Position numbers and translations under genes: made by a program. The notes under the pieces were generated by a model that was not told the DNA's origin, did not search any database, and saw only the letters and a list, made by a program, of their open reading frames with translations. From positions 868,001 through 932,000 of the forward strand of contig JADWQD010000002.1 of the NCBI GenBank assembly GCA_016110215.1: a DNA stretch of 64,000 nt, given 5' to 3'. Each line of letters begins with the position of its first letter. Position 1 is the first letter of the stretch. The stretch is from Capronia americana. Its lineage: Eukaryota; Ascomycota; Eurotiomycetes; Chaetothyriales; Herpotrichiellaceae. This document shows, one piece after another, positions 43,327 through 51,839 of the stretch.

Positions 43327-43911
43327 ATGACTGGCCTTACAAACGGCGAAGAGCCCACCACACCTCTGCGTCTGCCGAACATCCATCTTACCTCACACAA
43401 TGCAGAAGGCAAAGCGATTGTTCACAGTACGATCAACGAGCCGCAAACGATCTATCCGGGATACCGGACGAGCACGAATCTGGTGTACACGACGTCGACG
43501 TTCCCGGCGGATCTCAACGACGACGCCGATCTGAAGCAACATCAAGCGCTCAAGGCGTCGGGCAAGCTGGGGATTGTCAATTCCAACGGAACCGTCTGCC
43601 GGATTGTGGACTTTGCGCCACACAACAAGCTCATGATGCACCGCACGCAGAGCTTGGACTACGGCGTGGTTCTAGAGGGCGCGCTGGAAATGCTGCTGGA
43701 CGACGGGAGCAGCACGCTGATGACGCGCGGAGACGTGGCCGTGCAGCGGGGGACGATGCATGCGTGGAAAAATGCCAGCGAGACGGAATGGGCGAGGATG
43801 CTCTTTGTGTTGCAGGACTGTAAACCGCTCTTGATTGATGGACAGAGATTCAAGGAAGACTTGGGGCCAGGCGCATCTGTCTTTGGCGAGAGGGGGGAGG
43901 ACGAGTTGTGA
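43327..43911 (+). CDS. Small cupin-domain protein
   Basis: A 194-residue intronless protein with one cupin barrel. Cupin motif 1 is HRTQSLDYGVVLEGALEMLLDDG: one His plus a downstream Asp replace the usual H-x-H...E metal set. Motif 2 is GDVAVQRGTMHAWKN, supplying the second-motif His. The N-terminal third (YTTSTFPADL and GIVNSNGTVCRIVDF) matches a fungal family often found in metabolic gene clusters. Such proteins are described as isomerases, dehydratases or unassigned. With altered ligands, true dioxygenase activity is doubtful. The first ATG of the frame is used, in a good AAACATG context. It is divergent from the GST-like gene and followed by the amidohydrolase on the same strand. Confidence 0.9.
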   Translation: MTGLTNGEEPTTPLRLPNIHLTSHNAEGKAIVHSTINEPQTIYPGYRTSTNLVYTTSTFPADLNDDADLKQHQALKASGKLGIVNSNGTVCRIVDFAPHNKLMMHRTQSLDYGVVLEGALEMLLDDGSSTLMTRGDVAVQRGTMHAWKNASETEWARMLFVLQDCKPLLIDGQRFKEDLGPGASVFGERGEDEL

Positions 43912-44329
43912 CCTTTGATCTTGGTCGGGCGATCATCAAGATTCATCAGGGGCATCATAAATTCTAGAGTTAGGCCGACACCCTGACCGAGATAGATTGC
44001 TGAGGCGGATAACGACCCAAAGGAGCCTTCTTCTGCTGGTAGTATATCTCAGCTAAGATCCTCTTGCTTTTCGTAAAAGTCCCCGGGCGAATGACCGACT
44101 ACAATATAATCGTGAACAGTAAAGAGTACGGTTCCGGTCCCTAATCAAAAAGACCCTGCATCCTGACCCTCTCCCCGGCGCAACGCCCCTTCAGCTCATC
44201 CTGGCGTTGTACACTCGTCTGCCACTGCGCCGCCTGGCGTGTTCGAGACAGAGGTCCGAATGTGGTTGTCTCTCTCTCAATGGGACCCGAGGTCTCTCCG
44301 TCCCCCCCCCCTCCCCTCCAGCGGGAAAC

Positions 44330-44337
44330 CGGAAAAC
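44330..44337 (+). promoter_or_regulatory. CGGAAAAC motif, amidohydrolase promoter
   Basis: Lies within CCGGAAAACCGGGAAACCGG, so several CGG/CCG triplets are spaced by 4-6 bases. It is about 400 bp upstream of ATG 44734 and is one of the four cluster promoter copies. Confidence 0.45.
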
Positions 44338-44551
44338 CGGGAAACCGGGAAACCGAGGGAACTCGGAATGCTGCGAAGTCGGTACCTCGTACAACGTTTC
44401 CAACTTCAACTGAGGGGTTGATGAAGCGTGACTGCTTGTCGGCTATCGAAGCCCGGCCCCAGACTCTTCCCCGGTCTATACTGTACCGGGGCTCTTTATT
44501 GGTCTTTTCCAGACGGGGCCACTGGCATACTGTACAGTAGGTTGCACCAAG

Positions 44552-44583
44552 GGGATTCTGGGATTCTGGGATTCTGGGATTCT
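44552..44583. repeat. (GGGATTCT)4
   Basis: Four perfect tandem octamers about 150 bp before the amidohydrolase start codon. Confidence 0.9.
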
Positions 44584-44733
44584 GAGTTCTGTATTTATTT
44601 GATTGACAGGAGCTACTAGCAACCCATCCATCCATCGCAGGACAGTCACCGTCACCGTCACCGTCTCGACTTCTCGACTTCTCGACGTCAAAAGAGAAGA
44701 ACCAGAAAAGAACAACCTTAGAAGGCAGCCACC

Positions 44734-46260
44734 ATGGGAGGTAAATTCGTGATCAAGAACGCCACGGTCGTGTCTGTGGACAGCAACATTGGCAACCCGC
44801 GCAACTGCGATGTGCTGATCGAGAACGGCATCATTGCAGCGGTCGGGCCGAACCTCACACACTCCCCAGAGTGCCAAATAATCGACGGCAGCGACTCGAT
44901 CGTGTCGCCCGGGTTCGTCGACACGCATCGGCACACGTGGCAAACGCAGCTGAGGACTATTGCGACCGACTACGTCCTCTCGGACTATCTCCTGGACCTA
45001 CGCAACATTTACGGGGCCTCGTACACCGCGCAGGATGCGTATATCGGTAATCTCTGCGGCGCGCTGGAATCGATCGATAACGGAATCACGGCGTTAATCG
45101 ACCACTCGCACATTATGAATTCGCCTGAGCACGCCGACGCGGCGGTCCGGGGTCTACGGGACGCCAAGATCCGTGCGGTGTTTTGCTACGCGCTATATAA
45201 GAACCCGGCGTGGGAGGGGTCTTGTCTGGACCAGAGCCGCGAGAAAACTACGCCGGATTGGAGACTGGAGGATGCGCGGCGGGTCAAGGAAACGCTGTTC
45301 CCGGACAATGGGCCCGAGGAGCTGGTGCGGTTTGGCTTTGCTCCCTCGGAGCCGGACTTGACGCCGATCGAGCAGCTGGAGCAGGAGATCAAGTATGCGC
45401 GCGAGATTGGCGCCGCGCTCATCACGGCACATATCAGCTATGGGAAGTGGGACTCCGGGAGGCGCATCACGCGGCAGCTGGGCGAGCGCGGGGTACTGGG
45501 ACCGGATATGGTGTTGAGCCATGCCAATACGCTGCTGGACGAGGAGCTGGCGGCGGTGAAGAAGAACGGGGTCGGGTTGTCGACGACTCCGGACACGGAG
45601 CTGCAGATGGGCATGTCCCATCCGATTGCGTTCAGGGCAAAGGACACCGGGTGTATTGCCTCGCTGGGCGTCGACGTGTGCTGTTCCACGCCAGGGTATG
45701 TATCGTTGATCTCAGTCTTTCAGTGTATAACTATATGTCGTTTAACTTCTAACAAAGAGCGTTTTTCCTTTAGAGACATCTTTCAGCAGATGCGCCTCCT
45801 GATCCAGACGCAGCGCCATCTCGAGCACGAGCGCCAGCCAGGTCCTCCGCTTAACATGTCCAGGCCGTGCGCCGACGTGCTCGAAATGGCCACCCTGGGC
45901 GGGGCCAAGGCACTCGGGCTCCAGGACCTAATCGGGAGTATCACCCCGGGCAAGAGGGCAGATATACTGATCACACGGTGCAACTCGACGAGGTTGTTTC
46001 CCGTTCACGATCCCGTCGGCGCGTTGGTTCTGTATGCCAATGGCTCGGACGTCGACACCGTCTTCGTAAATGGAGAAATGGTTAAGTCCGGGGGGAAATT
46101 GGTCCATGTCGACTGGCTCAAGGTGCGGGAAGAGCTGCGTGCTTCGGTCGTTTCGGTCATGGAGCGATCAAAGAAAGCTCCGAGCGAGTTTGTCCAGGCG
46201 GGTAAACAGTATTGGGTGGATTTGCTCACAGGGACCAAGGAGCCAGACAAGAAGCAGTAG
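44734..46260 (+). CDS. ATZ/TRZ-type metal-dependent amidohydrolase
   Basis: A 482-residue protein from exons 44734-45695 and 45774-46260. Ligands of a single-metal amidohydrolase barrel are visible: His65 and His67 (DTHRHTW), His233 (TAHISYG), His263 (SHANTL) and Asp314 (GVDVCCS). The C-terminal LGLQDLIGSITPGKRADI block belongs to the small beta domain. Family knowledge: hydrolytic deamination or dechlorination of N-heterocycles and amines (cytosine, guanine, triazines, S-adenosylhomocysteine). The true substrate is unknown. The intron is 78 bp, a multiple of three, and free of stops, so unspliced RNA would encode 26 extra residues. Excision restores CCSTPGDIFQQMR, which matches family sequence. 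It probably acts in the cytosol as the entry enzyme of the cluster, which is inference. Confidence 0.92.
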   Translation: MGGKFVIKNATVVSVDSNIGNPRNCDVLIENGIIAAVGPNLTHSPECQIIDGSDSIVSPGFVDTHRHTWQTQLRTIATDYVLSDYLLDLRNIYGASYTAQDAYIGNLCGALESIDNGITALIDHSHIMNSPEHADAAVRGLRDAKIRAVFCYALYKNPAWEGSCLDQSREKTTPDWRLEDARRVKETLFPDNGPEELVRFGFAPSEPDLTPIEQLEQEIKYAREIGAALITAHISYGKWDSGRRITRQLGERGVLGPDMVLSHANTLLDEELAAVKKNGVGLSTTPDTELQMGMSHPIAFRAKDTGCIASLGVDVCCSTPGYVSLISVFQCITICRLTSNKERFSFRDIFQQMRLLIQTQRHLEHERQPGPPLNMSRPCADVLEMATLGGAKALGLQDLIGSITPGKRADILITRCNSTRLFPVHDPVGALVLYANGSDVDTVFVNGEMVKSGGKLVHVDWLKVREELRASVVSVMERSKKAPSEFVQAGKQYWVDLLTGTKEPDKKQ

Positions 46261-46445
46261 TTCTTTTGGTGGTCAAGAATCTGTCAATCATCCCATGCAC
46301 AAGACAGTCCTGTTGCATCGCTCGAGACAGTGGATGCTACTCATTTGTGGCACAGATTTGCCCCTGTTCAATAGCTTTACATACCTTAGTACCCGCTATA
46401 ACTGTCATCACTCCAACCCCTTTCAGCGCTGCTTGCACGCACCCC

Positions 46446-49003
46446 TCAGCGGGCACTGGCCGGAGAAGGATTCCAGTCCGTCATGTCCAAGTAGTCAAGA
46501 TTCATTGGTGTCGTCTCAAGCAGCGAAAGATCAGGCAATTCTCCGTCGGGGAAAAGCTCGAGCATCTCCGGGTCGAACAGGGGATGGAAGAGGTCGAGAT
46601 TTTGGCCCTCGGTGGCAAAAGGACCCGTAGCGTGGGAGGTCGAGGTGGAGGCCGTGGGTATCTGATGGTCTGCTAACCGAGGCTGCTGTTCTTGTTGGTC
46701 CTGGTACTGAGGCTGTACTGTGGACGAGGATAGCTCTGTACTCTGCGGCAGATTATCCGGGTCCGAAAATGACAAGTGAGCCTCTACCGAGACTAGTCCA
46801 ACGCAGAGGAGAGGCACCTCAGGTCAGTATTTATACATCGTATGTATGTAGATGGTGATAAGGGGGGAGACCAGACACTTGCACGGAGTAACAGATGCCT
46901 ACTTACCTTCGTGCTGAATTGCAGTCGACGACTGCGACTGCGATTCACTTCCAACACTCTCCTGGCCCACCTCGAGCTGAGCTTCCTCACCAGAGTTGAC
47001 GTATCCCCCATCCTTTCCCCAAAGGATCAAACTGAACTCGAGAATCGATGCCTGAGCGTGTGGAGCGTTGACCTTGAAACTTGTCAATTTTCGGGGATCC
47101 ATATCCTTGGGCTCGGCCTCGAGAATGATCGGATGCCTTTTGAGCCCGTTGTGGAGACACTTGACATAGATATTCTGGAAGGGAAAAGAAAGAAAGAGGT
47201 TAGCTCAAGCTTCTTCAGTAATCCGCGGGACGAACGTATTCCGTACCAGTAAGGCGGCAAACTTCCAATAGTCTGCGATGGTCTGGACCATGCGGACGTT
47301 GGTCCTCACATTCGTGATGGCTCTCTGCTTCAGCGCCGGATTCGAACTCCAGAGAAAGGGTATTTGGATGGCGCACCCGCAGTAGGCGGCGTAGGAGATA
47401 AAGCTGGGCATGGCGCAGAGTCTATCGTAGGATGACAGCACGGGATAGAGGAGCTCGGAGGCGGCGCAGGCATGCTCGTAGGCGCGTTGAGCGGATAATT
47501 GGCGCGCCGAAAGCCAGACTTCATCCCCTTCGCCCCAGCAGAAGATGGGGACTATGGACGCGTGAAGGGCGCAAAGAGACTGATGGTAAGCAATGTTGAG
47601 GAGGAGGACCTTAGGGAAGATATCCTCCGGGACGGACGAGACGTTCAGCGGGTCCAATTTGAATTCGGGCCGTAGTCGCTGCCACCAGTCGGAGAGCCTT
47701 TGATCCAGAGCATGAATGGCGGGGACTTTGACGCTCAGGTCAGGATTTTTGGCTTTGATGTACGCCAGGACGGCACACCTGTCCAGTAGGTTAACCAAGA
47801 ATTCGTGGGCCATATCAACAGTGACTTACCAGAGAGTGAAGACCTTTATGATTTCCGGAAAAAGGCCTCCGTTGCTTTGTTCGGATTTGAGGGTAGCCCG
47901 AGGCTGATGGGTGAACCCAGCCTCGAAATCCTCCTCTGGCCACGGCAACGCCAGGTTTTCCAGATCGACAGAAGGATCAAATGGCAGGATGGCATCCGAA
48001 CTATGGCAGTGTGCTTGATAACAAGCCCAAAACCGCCGGCGGCGCATCTCGGCGGCCCAAGGGTCTGGGGAAAGTCTGCTTTCAAACCCTGGGCCGAGTA
48101 TGTGGAGTAGATTGCAGGCAGCTCCTGTCCATGCAGTCAGCACGGAATCCGTAGCGTGCAAGGTCGTACCTTTGTGGAGATAGCAGATTCTCCAATTTCC
48201 CTGGCTGTGCCAGAAAAGGCACAGATTGATGTGAGTGACGATGTTGTCCTCGCAAAGGCTCTCGGCCTCCAGGAAGACCAAGCGGCCCGCTCGTTGTGCC
48301 CATTCGGTCATGAAGCCATTGTCTTTCAAGCTCGCGACACCATTCGCGTCTCGATAGAAGCTAAACAAACCAAGTCAACGCTGCCTTGTGCGTGAGTAGA
48401 AGGGAGGTCGACGGCCTACTTTGCTGCCGAGGCGCACACACTTAGAACAACATGGGGTCGGGCAGTGCCAGCGGCCAGAGATTGGAGGAATAGTCGTTTA
48501 TGGAGGAGGAGAGTGGCATTGTAGACGTTCTGATAGTACAGCTCGATCAGTGTTGACACCATCTGCTTTGGGATTCCATGATAGCCTTCGTCGGAGGGGA
48601 GATGCAAGGAAGGTGTTAGGGCCGTAGATGGGTGGTTAGGAGGGGCCGTGAAGCCATTCCTCGAGAAAGGGGGTGCCACTCCGTGGGTGGTGGTTTTCCG
48701 CGCTGGCCAAAGGCGTTTTGTCAGTCACTTGGAAGGACACGGCAGAGGCATGGTACTGTTTACATTGTGCGTGATCCCGGCGGTTGTGGTTGTGGCCATG
48801 GTGCTGGTTGGTATAGGCACAGTTGCGTTTCAGGCGGGAGCAACGGGCACAGCATGGGAAACCGCCTGAGCAGCGGATCTATGTTGGGGCTCCTCAGCGA
48901 CTCTCCCTATTACGGCTTCAGTCAAGGAGTGTGGGGATACGAATACCTTTTGCGACTTGCAGGTATCGCAAGCCTTCCTTGGGCGTCCAGTTCCGGACAG
49001 CAT
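46446..49003 (-). CDS. Zn2Cys6 transcription factor of the catabolic cluster
   Basis: Predicted 695 residues from eight minus-strand exons: 49003-48947, 48878-48764, 48702-48420, 48360-48170, 48124-47830, 47778-47247, 47174-46907 and 46792-46446. All junctions keep phase. The first splice builds the zinc cluster: Cys12, 15, 22, 29, 32 and 39 (ACDTCKSQK, then IRCSGGFPCCARCSRLKRNC), with an extra Cys28. A His/Asn-rich linker follows. The fungal-specific regulatory domain includes NFYRDANGVASLKDNGF, HSQGNWRICYLHKG and MRRRRFWACYQAH. The C-terminus is acidic and Gln/Ser-rich, resembling an activation domain. The fourth intron is only 45 bp and in frame. The last intron has two acceptors nine bases apart (46792 or 46783), both in frame. 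Position between the amidohydrolase and fumarylacetoacetase genes suggests it regulates them. Confidence 0.85.
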
Positions 49004-49620
49004 TTGGCATGCGAATACACGTTTTAGGGTAGGTGGCTGTTGAGAGTGTAGACAAGGGAAGCTGGAGATCGCAAAACCGGAAAATGGGGAGGAATGAAAT
49101 TAACCGAGGGAGGACATCAAAGCAGGAAGGAGAGAGAGAAAGAGACTAGGAGTGAGAGATGTTTGAGGCCGGAAAACGGAAAAGGGAAATGCCCCGAGGA
49201 GAGAAGGAGACGAGCAGAGTATGGAATGCTAGGTGTGTGAGGAGTGAATTCAGATTCCTCCCCAAGAGGCCTGCGAAGAGCACCAGAAGACTGACTTTGA
49301 CCGCGAGTCTGACCAGGTTCGTGTAATACGGCTAAGGTTCGATGCTGTTGATAGAGCTGTTGGTGGCCGAGATTTGGTCAGTTGAAGAGAAAGTCCTCGG
49401 AAGAAAGAGGGTGGCAGAGGCCCTTGGGAAAGGAAGAACTTTATCCCGACGCCGCCCACGTGACGCTCTCACGCCAGGTCACGTTACGTGGTTTTTCGTT
49501 GGCCAGTGGATAGCTAAAGTCCAACTTACCAGCGTGTGCACTTTCTCGACAGAAATGCTACTACTACATCGTGTACATATATGTATTCGGTAGAGTAGAG
49601 GTAGGTCTCGCCCCTATTTC
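49004..49620 (-). promoter_or_regulatory. Promoter region of the cluster regulator
   Basis: A 617-bp stretch upstream of ATG 49003 (minus), bounded on the right by the 3' end of the fumarylacetoacetase gene. It contains CGGAAAAC at 49170-49177, a near copy (CCGGAAAATG) at about 49078, and purine-rich GAGAGAGAAAGAG tracts. Copies in its own promoter would allow self-regulation. Confidence 0.5.
49170..49177 (+). promoter_or_regulatory. CGGAAAAC motif, regulator promoter
   Basis: Context is CCGGAAAACGGAAAAGG, again CGG-N4-CGG as in the GST/cupin promoter; the shared core is the 11-mer CGGAAAACGGA. It is 167 bp upstream of the regulator's start codon. Confidence 0.45.
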
Positions 49621-51141
49621 TCAGGCTGATGGAAGTACTTGCCCCCCACAAACACCGAATCCAACCCTGAATCCATCCTTGGTTCGTGCCTGGGCAGAGA
49701 ATTCGACAGTATCCCAATCCTCGAGGAACGTGCGAATCAGGGTCCCCTCGGACCCCGTCTCAGCGGGCAACTCGTAAGGAAACTTTCCATTCTGGGTGGA
49801 TTCTAAGAAACACCCAATCTGGTCTGGATTTTCTCCGGATATCGTGCCGGTCGCGATCAGGTCTCCCGTCCGTAATGGGCATCCACCTCGTGTGTGGTGG
49901 GCAAGCATCTGTGCAAAGCTAAAGATGAGATTGTTGGTGTTGCATGTCGCTATGCGGTAGGCTCCCGACTCCACTATGTATTCAGGGTTAGTGAAGACAA
50001 ACCTTGTGGTGATCAGAGACGCCTACCCTTGAGCGTCGCATTCACAGATAGGTCGTAAGCAGACTCCTTCTTTGTTTGAGTGAGGTACTCTGCCAGTTGA
50101 CGCTATACAGCGATTAGCCCCCCAGCTCGAATCAAATCGAGGGCTCGAATCCTCTTACCGGAGCCTTAGGGACGGTGCGGAAGGGCTCTAAGGCATCAAA
50201 GGGCACAATCCACGGCGATACCGTGGTGCAAAAGTTCTTTCCTTGAAACGGCCCCATCATAGCTGCCTCGTACATTTGAATATCGCGAGCGGACCAGTCG
50301 TTCATTAGGACAAACCCGAAGATATGATCCTCGGCGTCCTCGATCGGAATCGGGGTTCCGAATTCATTGCCGTGCGAGACGAAGCAAGCAAACTCGACCT
50401 CATAGTCTAGTTTCCGAGACGGCTCTGAGAGAACCTTGCCGTCGATTGGGAACTGGCCTTTTGGTCGGTGAAAGGGGCTTCCGGACACGACCACACTGTG
50501 AACATACAGTCAGCCCTATGGAGTCCCGACGACCGTGTCTTAGGGAGCGTCACCTGCTGGCCCTCCCATGGTAGGCAACGGGCAGGTTATAAAAGCAGGG
50601 ACAGACCGCTTCGATGGGTTGACCTCTCATCGTGAGAGCACACTGGATTTTTTGTCTTCCGTTAGCTTCTCCATTACTTCGGACTGGATCTGCGAAAAGC
50701 AATTCTTGATTTGTTACTCACATTGACTGCATGTGAATATCCCACAAAGAAATCGGTATAATCACCAATGGCCATGGGCAGGTGCATGGTGACGTTCCTT
50801 TGGGAAACTATTGCCCTGTCTCGACGGTCCTTGTTGTCTCGCAGCACATTTCCGAGCCGCGTATCGGGTTCCAAAAGGTCTTGAAGGAATTTCCTCATTT
50901 GGCGATGGACCGTTCTTCCCAAGGCGGCGTATGCATTGAGAGTCGGCTGCTCCAGCGTGGTCGTGTCGAATCGTAGGTCCTCAAACACACCGTCCTGGGC
51001 AAGGACTTTTAAATTGAGAACTGCATCTCCTATGGCAACGCCAATCTGAGGACCGGCTCCTTCCACAGTGCTGAAGATGCCATACGGAAGATTGTGGAGT
51101 GAAAAATCCGAGTTTTGAGGCACTGGTACCCAGGACGCCAT
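49621..51141 (-). CDS. Fumarylacetoacetase (FAH), complete active site
   Basis: A 424-residue protein from five minus-strand exons: 51141-50722, 50642-50554, 50495-50159, 50102-50027 and 49973-49621. It has the eukaryotic two-domain layout: a short N-terminal SH3-like domain, then the FAH barrel. Catalytic and metal residues keep mammalian spacing: Asp130 and His137 (DYTDFFVGYSHAVN), Glu202 and Glu204 (DYEVEF), Asp236 (MNDWSARD) and Lys256 (GPFQGKNF). After His137 the loop is shorter and different (CALTMRGQ...FYNLPVAYHGR) from the usual NALMPNW stretch, so the acid accepted may differ. Family knowledge: hydrolysis of fumarylacetoacetate to fumarate and acetoacetate, the last step of tyrosine degradation. 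No homogentisate dioxygenase or other tyrosine gene is here, so this looks like a cluster paralogue. It is divergent from the MFS gene. Confidence 0.93.
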
Positions 51142-51839
51142 GCCCTCTTTCTGTGCTTTAGACCTCGAAGAATCAAGTCTTTACTTAGAGCGCCGACCTT
51201 GGTCCTTTTTCCTTCAGAGTTGCTATACATATGAACTAAATATACATATAAATACGAAATGTGGTCTGATTCCGAGTAGAATAATACCATTAGCAATCCT
51301 TGATATTTCAAGCCGTCACCCGATGTTGATGACCACAAGTTGGACCGCATACAAGGTACTACGTATCGAGTCAGGGGAGTTAGAGCGGAAAGAGAAAGTG
51401 GAGTTTTCCGTCGGAGCCGGTAAACGTTTTGCGGCGGCCACAAGGCAATTCGACCACGCTTCATACAACAACGGCCTTCAGATTTGTGGGGAAGCCGTTC
51501 TGATGCCAAATTCCCCCGGAGAACCGGACCCACGCCATGGGGCCCCAGAGAAGTGGCGGGCTTGCAAATAACCGCATTAGGTCGGCCATGCTTGGGGGAC
51601 CAGAGAGACAGAGAGCGGGAGAGCGAGAATTCTGCGCACGAAGCTATTCAGAAAAAACAAAAGAGGTTCGGATCTAGGAGGTCGGTCTCCTCGTTCACCG
51701 GTGCGCACGATCTATTTAGGACCGGCTTTCGCCTCCATCTTTTGAAAACCAGGGGGGTGTTTGTTGCAGAAAAGAAAAAAGAAAGGAAACCTCTATCCAA
51801 AACGTCCACTCATACATCAACTATCTTTCGCCCATACCT
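51142..51839. promoter_or_regulatory. Divergent promoter of fumarylacetoacetase and MFS genes
   Basis: A 698-bp region between divergent starts. It holds GTTTTCCG (CGGAAAAC on minus) at 51403-51410, a CCGGAGAACCGG inverted arrangement near 51518-51529, and an A-rich leader before the MFS start. An AT-rich ATATACATATAAATA block (about 51239-51255) may be the core promoter of the fumarylacetoacetase gene. Confidence 0.5.
51403..51410 (-). promoter_or_regulatory. CGGAAAAC motif, fumarylacetoacetase/MFS promoter
   Basis: The minus-strand context is CTCCGACGGAAAACTCC. It has one clear CGG triplet plus neighbouring CGA and CCGG sequences. It is the fourth promoter copy in the cluster. Confidence 0.4.

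Larger units (their letters stand above)
43912..44733 (+). promoter_or_regulatory. Upstream region of amidohydrolase gene
   Basis: This 822-bp region contains a C-rich run (44302-44310) and a degenerate tandem array of CCGGGAAA units (44321-44353) that includes CGGAAAAC at 44330-44337. A (GGGATTCT)4 repeat lies at 44552-44583, and GTCACC/TCTCGACT short repeats occur just before the start. The overlapping open frames here are not genes. Confidence 0.5.

Noticed and set aside
43327..43911. Cupin as the ring-cleaving dioxygenase of the cluster
   Set aside because: The first cupin motif lacks the His-x-His pair, and the protein is half the length of gentisate- or homogentisate-type enzymes.
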